DNA of 16,823 nt, from assembly GCA_021828715.1 (NCBI GenBank), contig JAJZDF010000001.1:1-16823 (forward strand), in the 5' to 3' direction. The first letter of the stretch is position 1. The number at the start of each line of letters is the position of its first letter. The stretch comes from Thermoplasmata archaeon. Lineage in GTDB: Archaea > Thermoplasmatota > Thermoplasmata > Lutacidiplasmatales > UBA184. Both the position numbers and the translations under genes were made by a program. Below the pieces are notes generated by a model. It did no database searches and was not told where the DNA came from. It was given only the letters and a program-made list of their open reading frames with translations. This document shows positions 1 through 6,786 of this stretch, piece by piece.

Positions 1-129
1 GGACCAGCGATCCAGACGGACCTCCGCGAGGTCGGCCCCGGCGAGGCGGGCGGCGGCCGCCTGCCGCCGGGCGTCGACGGGATCCCGCGCGGGGAGGGTG
101 ACGACGAGCTGCGGAGGGGAGACGGTCAT
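1..129 (-). CDS. aroD: 3-dehydroquinate dehydratase, type I (N-terminal fragment, cut by window edge)
   Basis: Only the first 43 codons lie in the window. They read MTVSPPQLVVTLPARD and later GADLAEVRLDRWS. The short beta-strand followed by 'ADLxEVRLD' is the hallmark beginning of the type I (Schiff-base) 3-dehydroquinase barrel, where the Glu and Arg contact the substrate. The enzyme removes water from 3-dehydroquinate to give 3-dehydroshikimate. The ATG (129-127) overlaps the TGA of the dehydroquinate synthase gene (128-126) in an ATGA, so the two are translationally coupled. The catalytic Lys and His are outside the window. The family call rests on the short N-terminus and on the operon context, which fits the next pathway step exactly. 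Confidence 0.82.
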   Translation of the reverse strand, partial: MTVSPPQLVVTLPARDPVDARRQAAAARLAGADLAEVRLDRWS

Positions 130-1154
130 CGTTCCTCGATCGCCTCGTCGATCGCCTGGCCGAGATGCCGCGCCGCCGGCAGCCGGACCCCGAGCGCGGC
201 GTGGCCGGGGGCGAGCGCGGTCGCGGGTACGGGGCCGTCCGCCCCTCCGAGCCGCACGGACTCCGCCTCCTGGAGGAAGACCGTGCGGCGCACGCCGCCG
301 TCGTCCCCCACCGCCATGACCATGGGGCGACGCTCGATCTTGATCCGGCCGACCCGGACCGAACGGGGTGGACGGGAGGGGGCGGCGACGAGGAGGGGAT
401 CGCCCGGCAGGAGCTCCGAAAGGTAGCGCGTCGTTCCGTCCGGGCGCAGGACGTAGGAGTGCGCGGCGCCGGCGTTGACGCGGAACGGGCGGGGGCGGCT
501 GAACGCGGAGCCGGCCGCCTCGCTGACGACGAGGAAGAGGAACGCGGCGGCGCTGCCGACGAGGAGTCCCTCGTCGGGTCGGAGGATCGAGGTCGTGTCG
601 ACGAGCACCCGGTCTCCCATCCCGGCCGGCGCGACCTCGACGAGCGGAAGCTCGGCCCAGTCGAGGTCGGCGGGGGGGGGCGCCTCCAGCGCCGAGTCGA
701 GCGCGTCGATCTCTCCCGGATCGGCGAGATGCACGAGGACCAGATCCGCCCCGTGCTCGAGCGCGCCGAGCGCCGCCGGGACCTCGCGGGGCCCCCGGGC
801 GACGACCCAAACCTCGGAGAGGCCGGAGCGGGCGGCGACCGCGTTCTCGAGGGGAATGACGCGGTCCCCGCCCCACTCGAGGGCAAGCGGGACGCCGGGC
901 GGGGAGTGGGCGAGCGCGGCGGAGAGTGTCGCCGCCGAGTCGACGGCCCGGACGGGGACCGCGGGCGCACCGGCGCCCCGTCCGATCGTTCCTCCGAGAT
1001 CTGACCAGACCGTCTCGCCCTCGAGCGGGCGGGCGGTCGCGTCCGGCGGAAGAATGAACCGCCGGAACCCGCGCCGTCGGGCCCGGTCGAGGAGACGGTC
1101 GACCGCGGACGCGTCGGCGGCCCGGATCCAGATCGCGACCCGTTCCCGCCCCAT
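126..1154 (-). CDS. aroB': 3-dehydroquinate synthase II (archaeal AroB')
   Basis: The protein has 342 aa, the usual size for this archaeal family. It converts 2-amino-3,7-dideoxy-D-threo-hept-6-ulosonate to 3-dehydroquinate by NAD-dependent oxidative deamination and cyclisation, and is unrelated to bacterial AroB. The diagnostic C-terminal half is clear: VDTTS at about residue 185, then EGLLVGS, then PFRVNAGAAHSYV at about 223-235, then TTRYLSEL and a VGRIKIERRPM segment. The ATG at 1154 is preferred because an AAGGA Shine-Dalgarno-like stretch lies just upstream and the open frame further 5' has no family similarity. The upstream ADH synthase gene stops 11 nt before it and the downstream dehydratase overlaps its stop, so this is the middle of a three-gene operon. 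Confidence 0.93.
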   Translation of the reverse strand: MGRERVAIWIRAADASAVDRLLDRARRRGFRRFILPPDATARPLEGETVWSDLGGTIGRGAGAPAVPVRAVDSAATLSAALAHSPPGVPLALEWGGDRVIPLENAVAARSGLSEVWVVARGPREVPAALGALEHGADLVLVHLADPGEIDALDSALEAPPPADLDWAELPLVEVAPAGMGDRVLVDTTSILRPDEGLLVGSAAAFLFLVVSEAAGSAFSRPRPFRVNAGAAHSYVLRPDGTTRYLSELLPGDPLLVAAPSRPPRSVRVGRIKIERRPMVMAVGDDGGVRRTVFLQEAESVRLGGADGPVPATALAPGHAALGVRLPAARHLGQAIDEAIEER

Positions 1155-1165
1155 CGACCGTTCCT

Positions 1166-1918
1166 TCAGCTCGTCCCGTGGAGACGCTCGGCGATGCGAG
1201 AAGCCAGCGGGGCGAGCGGTCGTCGCTGGAACAGGTTCCGACCGATGCAGATCCCCGCGCCGCCGGCGCCCACCGACTCCTCGACGAGCCGGAGGAACTC
1301 GGTCTCGGGCTCGATCCGCACGCCGCCGCCGATCAGCACCGGCACCGGCGTGGTCGCGCAGAGCTTCCGGAACTCCCCGAGCGAGCCGGGGTAGCTCGTC
1401 TTGACGATGTCGGCCCCGAGGTCGGCCGCCGCCCGGGCGGCGTGCCGGACCTCGTCCGGCGAGGCGCCGGCCGCCTTCTTCACGTAGGCCATGCAGAGGA
1501 GGGGGAGCCCGAGCGACCGGCACTCGTCGACCGCGACGCCCAGGTCGCGGAGCATCTCCGGCTCCTCGGGCACGCCGAAGTTCACCTGCACCGAGAGAAG
1601 GTCCGCGCCGAGCCCGATCGCCTCCTCCGCCGTGCCGACCTTCACCTTGCGGTTCGCGGTCGCGCCGAGGCTCGTGGAGGCGGAAACGTGGACCCCGAGG
1701 AGGGTCCGGGGAGCCAGGATCGGGGCGACCTCCCGGACCGCCCCCTTGGTGACGATCAGCAGGTCGACGCCGGCGCGCTGGAGCTCCTCGGCGACGGGCG
1801 CGAGCGACTCGAGCCCGTCGATCGGGCCCATCGATAGGGGATGGTCGAGCGGGACCGAGAAGAGCTTGCGGGCCGGGTCCGGGAACAGGCGGCGCAGGCG
1901 GATCGATTTTCCGTACAA
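1166..1918 (-). CDS. aroA': 2-amino-3,7-dideoxy-D-threo-hept-6-ulosonate (ADH) synthase, class I aldolase family
   Basis: A 250-aa single-domain TIM barrel of the DhnA/MJ0400 aldolase family. ADH synthase performs a transaldolase-type condensation with aspartate semialdehyde, the first committed step of archaeal aromatic amino-acid synthesis. Visible active-site residues are Asp25 (VPLDHP), Tyr145 (MAYVKK) and the Schiff-base Lys173 (DIVKTSYPG). LIGGGVRI and ICIGRNLFQR form the phosphate-binding end. The start is TTG at 1918: an AAGGAGGG Shine-Dalgarno lies 5-6 nt upstream and the frame is closed by a stop 7 codons further 5'. It heads the operon with dehydroquinate synthase II 11 nt downstream. 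A plain fructose-bisphosphate aldolase is the alternative, but the operon context argues strongly for ADH synthase. Confidence 0.9.
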   Translation of the reverse strand: MYGKSIRLRRLFPDPARKLFSVPLDHPLSMGPIDGLESLAPVAEELQRAGVDLLIVTKGAVREVAPILAPRTLLGVHVSASTSLGATANRKVKVGTAEEAIGLGADLLSVQVNFGVPEEPEMLRDLGVAVDECRSLGLPLLCMAYVKKAAGASPDEVRHAARAAADLGADIVKTSYPGSLGEFRKLCATTPVPVLIGGGVRIEPETEFLRLVEESVGAGGAGICIGRNLFQRRPLAPLASRIAERLHGTS

Positions 1919-2112
1919 ATGCTTCCCTCCTTGTTTTCAGTTCGGAGGAAGACGCCGGAGGATCCCGTCCCGCCGTTCGGCGAGGCTCGACGGGGGGCGC
2001 CCTCCCGGCGCCTCCCGTTCACCAGGACCCGGTGCGGACGGCCGTACGGCCCATCTCCACCGACCGGGGGAGCGGGCGCACGTCCGACATCGTCCGGTAG
2101 AACCTCCCGGCG
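1919..2112. other. 194-bp intergenic region upstream of the shikimate operon
   Basis: This lies between the start of ADH synthase and the stop of the CADD-like gene, both on the minus strand. The only clear element is the Shine-Dalgarno AAGGAGGG (minus strand, about 1925-1932). I see no convincing TATA box and no gene, so the operon could be read through from the CADD-like gene or have its own weak promoter. Confidence 0.5.
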
Positions 2113-2853
2113 CTATTTAGCCCTGTGCGGGGCCGGCGGCGGCCCCGCGGCGCCGAGGACTCCGTCGACGAGCAGCCCGTGGAGGCTGAAGCCGCGGAGC
2201 ATCTGCTCCCACATCTGCTTGCGGACCTCCGGGGAGTTCGCGAACCCGGCGACGATCTGCCCGATCCACTCGCTGTGCTCGACGTCGGCGGTGACGTGCA
2301 GCGAGTAATACTGGAGATGGTCGTCGTCGACCCCGTAGTGCCGGCGGAAGGCGGGGAGGAGCCGCGCGCAGAGCTCGACGTTCGGCGGCTCCGAGGAGCC
2401 CGCGGCGGAGATGTAGAACGGGTTCACCCGGTTCGTGTAGAGGAAATCGTCGATCGCGACCATGGTGCTCGGGAGCAGCGCCGCGCCCTGCACCTCCGCC
2501 CGCGGTACCCCGAGCCCCTCGCAGAAGCGGAGCCACAGCTCGGGATGCCCCGGCTCCTTTCCCTTCGGATCCCCCGCCTCCTCGACCAACTGGTCGAGGA
2601 TCATGCGCCGGTAGCGGTCGTTGGCCGGCTCCCACGAGCAGTTCGCGAACCGCTCGGCCATGGCGATCGGCACGGAGGCGAGCCACGGGTAGAACTGCTT
2701 CGTCCACGCCTGAACGAGCGGTTTCGGCGCCTCCCCCCGCTCGATGCGGGCAAAGAACGGGTGCGTCGCGAACGGATGGTTCGCCATCTTGTACTTCGTG
2801 AGCTCGTCGCGGAACTCCGCGCCCTCGAAGCGTACCCAGGGAGCTTCGGCCAT
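2113..2853 (-). CDS. CADD/PqqC-like di-iron oxygenase (heme-oxygenase fold)
   Basis: A 246-aa all-helical protein of the TenA/PqqC/CADD superfamily. From memory of Chlamydia CADD it aligns almost end to end. The six di-iron ligands map to Glu92, His103, Glu155, His186, Asp190 and His193, the last three in HVTADVEHSEW. CADD-type enzymes use a non-haem dinuclear site; CADD itself makes p-aminobenzoate by sacrificing its own Tyr27. Here that position appears to be Phe34 (HPFFARI), so self-sacrificing chemistry at the same place is unlikely. A small-molecule oxygenase or oxidase is the safer call. The gene is probably transcribed leaderless from a TATA-like box at 2873-2880. It lies upstream of the shikimate operon in the same direction and is divergent from the CoA-transferase. 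The exact substrate is unknown. Confidence 0.78.
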   Translation of the reverse strand: MAEAPWVRFEGAEFRDELTKYKMANHPFATHPFFARIERGEAPKPLVQAWTKQFYPWLASVPIAMAERFANCSWEPANDRYRRMILDQLVEEAGDPKGKEPGHPELWLRFCEGLGVPRAEVQGAALLPSTMVAIDDFLYTNRVNPFYISAAGSSEPPNVELCARLLPAFRRHYGVDDDHLQYYSLHVTADVEHSEWIGQIVAGFANSPEVRKQMWEQMLRGFSLHGLLVDGVLGAAGPPPAPHRAK

Positions 2854-2933
2854 GGCGGCGGGAGCGGGACCTCGTATTTGGTCGGAGGGGTTCCGTCCTG
2901 AACCCCCCGGGTTATCGAGGGGTTCGAGGGTGC
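2854..2933. promoter_or_regulatory. Divergent promoter region between CADD-like gene and CoA-transferase
   Basis: On the minus strand CAAATACG (2880-2873) sits about 24 nt before the ATG at 2853. On the plus strand GGTTATCG (2910-2917) sits about 20 nt before the GTG at 2934 and about 26 nt before an in-frame GTG at 2940. Both fit archaeal box A placement for leaderless or nearly leaderless mRNAs. This is judged by eye only; the plus-strand box is weak. Confidence 0.45.
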
Positions 2934-4253
2934 GTGGATGTGACGACCCCTTCCCCTGCCGACCGCCTCGTCCCCCCGTACGGCCCGCTCGCCGGGCTCC
3001 GCGTCCTCGAGTCGGCCCGCTTCGTGGCCGGGCCGTGGGCGGCCACGTACCTGGGAGAGTTCGGGGCCCGGGTGGTGCACGTGGAGGGTCCCCCGTTCGC
3101 GCCCCCGTACGCGGATGCCACCCGGACGCTCCGCCCGCTCGTCGAGGGGACCGATCCGCGGGACCCGGTGTCCGAGTCGTGGGTCCAGTATTCGCGCAAC
3201 AAGCTCTCCGTCGGACTCGATGTCCGCCGTCCGGAGGGCCGCGCGGTCTTCCTCGACCTGGTCCGCGCCTCCGACATCTGGATCGAGTCGTCGCGGCCGG
3301 GAACCTACGACCGTCTCGGGCTCGACGACGAGACCGTATGGGCGGCGAACCCCCGGCTCACGATCGTGCACGTCTCGGGGCACGGCCGCACCGGCGACCC
3401 CGAGCGGATCCGGGCGCCGTCGTTCGACCTGACGGCCCAAGCGACGAGCGGCTTCCTTTCCCTCCAGGGCGAGCCGGACCCCGCTCCCCCGATGCGGAGC
3501 GGGACGGCGCTGAACGACACGGTGACGGGCCTCGCCGCGGCGATGGGCGCGCTGATGGGTCATTATTCCGCCCTGCGGACCGGACGCGGGCAGTCGGTCG
3601 ACGTCGCGCAGTACGAGGTATTCTTCATCCTGCTCGAGAATTTCGCGCTCGACTACTTCCTCCGCGGGGTCGTGCGCGGCCGGCACGGGACGAGCCACCC
3701 GCGGCTCCACCCGTACGACGTCCACCGGGCGCGCGACGGCTGGGTCGTCGTCGCGGCGCCGACGCCCGAGTCGTGGCGGCGGCTCGCCGACCTCATCGGT
3801 TTCGGCGACCCGGCGTACGACGACCGGGACTTTCGGCTCGCCCACCGGGAACCGGTCGACCGGGCGATCGCCGCCTACTGCGCCGAGCGGACCCGGGACG
3901 AACTCGAGGCAGCCGCTCGGGAGCACGACGTCGCGATCTCGCGGGTCTTCGACATCGCCGACATCGCGCGGGATCCCCACTACCGCGCGCGGGGGATGCT
4001 GCTCGAGTGGGAGGATCCGGCCGTCGGCCGCGTGAAGGGGGCCGGGGTGGCGCCCCGGTTCTCGGCGACGCCGGGCGGCGTCTGGCGCGGCGCCCCGTGG
4101 CTCGGGCAGGACAACGCCGCGGTCCTATGCGACCTGCTCGGGTATCCGGCCGAGCGGGTCGCCGCGCTGGGGGAGCTCGGCGTCCTGGGGGCCTACCCGC
4201 CGCACGCTCCGCCCTCCTCCTCGCCCCGGCGGTTCCCGCCGGAGGGGTCGTAG
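2934..4253 (+). CDS. Family III CoA-transferase (CaiB/BaiF/Frc type)
   Basis: A 439-aa enzyme that moves CoA between carboxylic acids through an aspartyl-CoA thioester. The N-terminal Rossmann part reads GLRVLESARFVAGPWAA, then RNKLSVGLDVR and VSGHG. The likely catalytic Asp165 is in APSFDLTAQATSG. A GRGQSVDVAQYE segment follows, typical of the family. The small domain and the return to the large domain contain HPYDVHRARDGW and RDPHYRARGM. The GTG at 2934 is used; GTG 2940 is in frame and better spaced from a TATA-like box, which would shorten the protein by two residues. The stop is followed with no gap by the acyl-CoA dehydrogenase ATG, so both probably act on one substrate, as CaiB and CaiA do in carnitine metabolism. 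The substrate cannot be told from sequence. Confidence 0.9.
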   Translation: MDVTTPSPADRLVPPYGPLAGLRVLESARFVAGPWAATYLGEFGARVVHVEGPPFAPPYADATRTLRPLVEGTDPRDPVSESWVQYSRNKLSVGLDVRRPEGRAVFLDLVRASDIWIESSRPGTYDRLGLDDETVWAANPRLTIVHVSGHGRTGDPERIRAPSFDLTAQATSGFLSLQGEPDPAPPMRSGTALNDTVTGLAAAMGALMGHYSALRTGRGQSVDVAQYEVFFILLENFALDYFLRGVVRGRHGTSHPRLHPYDVHRARDGWVVVAAPTPESWRRLADLIGFGDPAYDDRDFRLAHREPVDRAIAAYCAERTRDELEAAAREHDVAISRVFDIADIARDPHYRARGMLLEWEDPAVGRVKGAGVAPRFSATPGGVWRGAPWLGQDNAAVLCDLLGYPAERVAALGELGVLGAYPPHAPPSSSPRRFPPEGS

Positions 4254-5414
4254 ATGGCGTTGCCCCTCGACCTGCCCGCCGGGGACCCCCTTGCCCCCGA
4301 GCTCGACGCCTTTGTCGCCGCCCACGGTCTGGCGGACCGCTCGGCGGCCCTGGACCGGGCGCCGGCGTTCCCGGCCGCCGAGTACCGCGCCCTGGGCGAC
4401 GATCGCTGGCTCGGGCTCACCGTCCGTCCCGACCGCGGCGGGCGGGGCCTGACGCTCGAGACGGCGGGCCGCGTGCTGCACCGACTCGCCTACCGGGCCG
4501 GCACCGCGTTCGCCAAGCTGGCGCTGCAGCCCGAGTTCTGCTCGGTGCTCCTCGACCACGGCGGGGCGCCGCTCGAGGCAGAGTGGGTCCGGCCGCTTGT
4601 CGCCGGGCGCCGGCTCGTCGGCAACCACCTCACCGAGCCGGGATCCGGTTCGGACGCTCGGGCGCTTCGCACGACGGCCCGTCGGGACGGGGACGAATAC
4701 GTGCTCCGCGGGACCAAGTCGGAGGCGGCGTTCGCCGTCGAGGCCGACGCCGCCATCGTCTACGCCCGGGTCGGGGAGGCACCGGACGGGATCACGGCGT
4801 TCCTGGTCCCCCAGCAGCTCCCGGGGATCGAGCGGCGGGCGGCGGCCGTGGACCTCGGGGAGCGGTGGCAGCGCCGCGGCTCGATCGAGTACCGCGACGT
4901 CCGTCTCCCGTCGGCGTACCGGCTCGGGGAGGAAGGGGCCGGGTTCGCCTACGTACGGCCGGAGCTCACCCGCGAGCGGGCGCTGCTCGCCGCCATCTAT
5001 CTCGGGGTCGCCCGGGCCTCGTGGGAGGAGACCGTCGGCCACGTCGGGGGTCGCCTCGCGTTCGGCCGTCCGCTCGCGGATCAGGAGGCGGTCTCCTTCC
5101 CCCTGGTCGAGGACGGCGCCCGGCTCGACGCGGCGGCCCTCTACGTCGAGCGGACGCTCCGGCGGCTCGACCGCGGCGAGGAGGCGGAGGGGGAAGCCGC
5201 CCTCGCGAAGTGGCTGGCGACGGAGACGGCGCTCACGACGCTGGACCACGCGGTGCAGTTCCACGGCGGTCGAGGATATTCGAGCGAGCTGCCGCACGAG
5301 CGGAGGTGGCGGGACGTACGGAGCGGCGCGATCGCCCACGGCCCCGCCGAGGTGATGCACGTGGTCGCCGCCCGGCGGCTGTGGCCCCGACGCCCGCCCG
5401 GGGACCCGGCCTGA
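4254..5414 (+). CDS. Acyl-CoA dehydrogenase family flavoenzyme
   Basis: The protein has 386 aa, the usual ACAD length. The FAD/substrate motif LTEPGSGSD (126-134) is present, as are the middle beta-domain and the C-terminal helices with FGRPLADQEAV and the HAVQFHGGRGY stretch near the C-terminus. It should oxidise an acyl-CoA at C2-C3 with FAD, or run in reverse as an enoyl-CoA reductase. The position that holds the catalytic Glu in medium/short-chain enzymes seems to be His362 (IAHGPAEVM). A Glu in the isovaleryl/long-chain-type position, Glu241 (LTRERALLAA), may be the base. The ATG abuts the TAG of the CoA-transferase, and GGAGG (4241-4245) inside that gene's end is 8 nt upstream, so the pair is translationally coupled. 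No electron-transfer flavoprotein gene is in the window. Confidence 0.92.
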   Translation: MALPLDLPAGDPLAPELDAFVAAHGLADRSAALDRAPAFPAAEYRALGDDRWLGLTVRPDRGGRGLTLETAGRVLHRLAYRAGTAFAKLALQPEFCSVLLDHGGAPLEAEWVRPLVAGRRLVGNHLTEPGSGSDARALRTTARRDGDEYVLRGTKSEAAFAVEADAAIVYARVGEAPDGITAFLVPQQLPGIERRAAAVDLGERWQRRGSIEYRDVRLPSAYRLGEEGAGFAYVRPELTRERALLAAIYLGVARASWEETVGHVGGRLAFGRPLADQEAVSFPLVEDGARLDAAALYVERTLRRLDRGEEAEGEAALAKWLATETALTTLDHAVQFHGGRGYSSELPHERRWRDVRSGAIAHGPAEVMHVVAARRLWPRRPPGDPA

Positions 5415-5454
5415 GCGGGGGCCCCGTCCTCCCCCGCCGCCCCGAGCGTTCGGG

Positions 5455-5480
5455 CCGCGGGCGGCGGCGGATGCCCGCGG
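5455..5480. terminator. Perfect 8-bp inverted repeat between convergent genes
   Basis: CCGCGGGC (5455-5462) and GCCCGCGG (5473-5480) flank a 10-nt loop in the 84-bp gap between the convergent acyl-CoA dehydrogenase and M29-like genes. A hairpin is likely, but no T-run follows on either strand. With such high GC this could be chance, so its role in termination is uncertain. Confidence 0.3.
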
Positions 5481-5498
5481 GGGGCCCGGCGACCCGTC

Positions 5499-6608
5499 TC
5501 AGAGGATCCGGCCCGCGCGGACGACGGGAACCCCATCGACCGCGATCTCGCCGCCGCCGAGGGTCACCCAGTTCATGAACGAGGAGCCGTTCGTCCCCCC
5601 CAGCCCCCGGTTCTGCCCCACGGAGACCGTGGCGGCGCCGAGCTCCACCGATTCCAGGACCGGCACCTCCCGGGCCGCGGGGTTGAGACCGATGGTCAGC
5701 GAACCGGTCCGGTCCCGCCCGGCGGTTCCCGCCCGGAACGACCGGGAGAACTCCTTCCCGCCGTGGTCGAACGAGAACGAGGTCATCTTCCCTTTCGAGA
5801 ACGTGAGCGTCCCCCCGTCGTTCCAGTACCACCAGATGTTCGTCCGGCGGTTGGCGTGGATCGTCCCCTCGGCGGTCCGGGAGTCCAGCGCGACCACGAC
5901 CCGGCCGCCCGGAACCTGCGCCAGCATGTCGTACGGGCCGTAGCGGGGATCCCGGGCATGGGGCGTGCCGTCGTGCAGGCGGGCCGGCCGCCCGGAGAGT
6001 GCCACGGAGAGGTCGGTGCCGTTGGGATGGGTGATCCGCACGGCATCGCCCCGGGAAAGCGCCCGTACGAGTCCGGCGCCGCGCCGGGCCATCTCTGCCG
6101 GATCTACGAGGCAGGCCCGGAGGATGCGCTCCTCCCACGGCGTGCGGTCGATCCCCCACTGGCGGGCCCGTTCCTCCGTCGCGAATCCGACCGCGACGCG
6201 GGCTCCCCGGAGCCCGGACTTGCGGGCGGAGGCGTACCAGGGAGAGAACCACCCCATCGCCTCGTCGAACGTCTTCTCCGGAGTGCGTTCGATCCGCACC
6301 GTGTCGCCCGGACCCCAGAAGTGCACGTAGACGTCGGCGGCCCCCAGCGCCGCCCATTCCGGCGCGCTCCCACGGCCCAGCAGACGGCCCTGCCGGCGGT
6401 CGATCGCGCGCCACCACGCCGTCTCGTCCTCGTGGATCTGCAGCACCCGGCCGCCGACCCGCCGGATCTCGTCGACCACCGCCCCGGCGATCCCGAGCGT
6501 GTGGTCCCACGACTCGACGACGGCGCTCTCCCCGGCTCGAACCTTGAGGCAGCGGGTCACCAGCGAGCGGGCTACGTCCCGCTCCAGCGGGGACCCCTTG
6601 GCGGCCAC
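5499..6608 (-). CDS. Aminopeptidase T (M29)-like protein with altered metal site
   Basis: A 369-aa protein with the two-domain layout of the M29 aminopeptidase T / NicX group. The N-terminal part resembles the family's alpha/beta domain (CLKVRAGESAVVESWDHT; GADVYVHFWGPGD-like segment). The C-terminal domain has AEGTIHANRRTN (Glu247), a GLNP stretch and GQNRGLGGTNGSS. In canonical members the segment after that carries a His and an Asp that bind metal; here it reads FMNWVTLGG (344-352), with neither. A conserved His just before the GxN motif also seems absent. Peptidase activity is therefore doubtful. The GTG at 6608 is chosen because ATTAAA (6636-6631) lies 25 nt upstream, ideal for a leaderless mRNA; the open frame extends further 5' without family similarity. 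It stands alone and converges on the dehydrogenase. Confidence 0.72.
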   Translation of the reverse strand: MAAKGSPLERDVARSLVTRCLKVRAGESAVVESWDHTLGIAGAVVDEIRRVGGRVLQIHEDETAWWRAIDRRQGRLLGRGSAPEWAALGAADVYVHFWGPGDTVRIERTPEKTFDEAMGWFSPWYASARKSGLRGARVAVGFATEERARQWGIDRTPWEERILRACLVDPAEMARRGAGLVRALSRGDAVRITHPNGTDLSVALSGRPARLHDGTPHARDPRYGPYDMLAQVPGGRVVVALDSRTAEGTIHANRRTNIWWYWNDGGTLTFSKGKMTSFSFDHGGKEFSRSFRAGTAGRDRTGSLTIGLNPAAREVPVLESVELGAATVSVGQNRGLGGTNGSSFMNWVTLGGGEIAVDGVPVVRAGRIL

Positions 6609-6628
6609 GGGGACGGGAACGCCCTCGG

Positions 6629-6638
6629 GATTTAATGC
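6629..6638 (-). promoter_or_regulatory. TATA box of the M29-like gene (leaderless)
   Basis: The minus strand reads CATTAAATCC, the most AT-rich patch in the surrounding 150 bp. It is centred about 25 nt upstream of the GTG at 6608, matching archaeal box A spacing if transcription starts at the start codon. Confidence 0.6.
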
Positions 6639-6710
6639 GACCCGGTCGGGAGGCCGGGCCCGACCGATCGCGTCCCGCGGGTACCCGCCTCTGGTCGATC
6701 CCCTCCCGTG

Positions 6711-6731
6711 AAAATCCCCGAAGAGCGGGGA
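6711..6731 (-). terminator. arcC: Hairpin plus T-run downstream of carbamate kinase
   Basis: Read on the minus strand, TCCCCG-CTCTT-CGGGGA forms a 6-bp stem with a 5-nt loop, directly followed by TTTT. It begins 56 nt after the carbamate kinase stop codon. The shape is that of an intrinsic terminator; archaeal termination mainly needs the T-run, so the hairpin may serve 3'-end stability. Confidence 0.45.
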
Positions 6732-6786
6732 AAGCCGGTCGGCGGAGCCGGGACGCGCCGGGACGGCGCGCCGCCGAGGTGCGGGA

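Noticed and set aside
2915..2940. GGTTCGAGG resembling a tRNA T-loop
   Set aside because: No matching acceptor, D or anticodon stems can be drawn around it, and it sits in an 80-bp promoter gap.
2854..5414. The acyl-CoA operon as a true carnitine pathway (CaiAB)
   Set aside because: Only the two broad families match; no carnitine-specific gene such as CaiC, CaiD or CaiT is present, so naming the substrate would be guesswork.
2744..5578. A very long plus-strand open frame (about 944 codons) overlapping the CoA-transferase and dehydrogenase genes
   Set aside because: It is Arg/Gly/Pro-rich low-complexity sequence with no domain, in another frame of two well-recognised genes. It is an effect of G/C-rich third positions.
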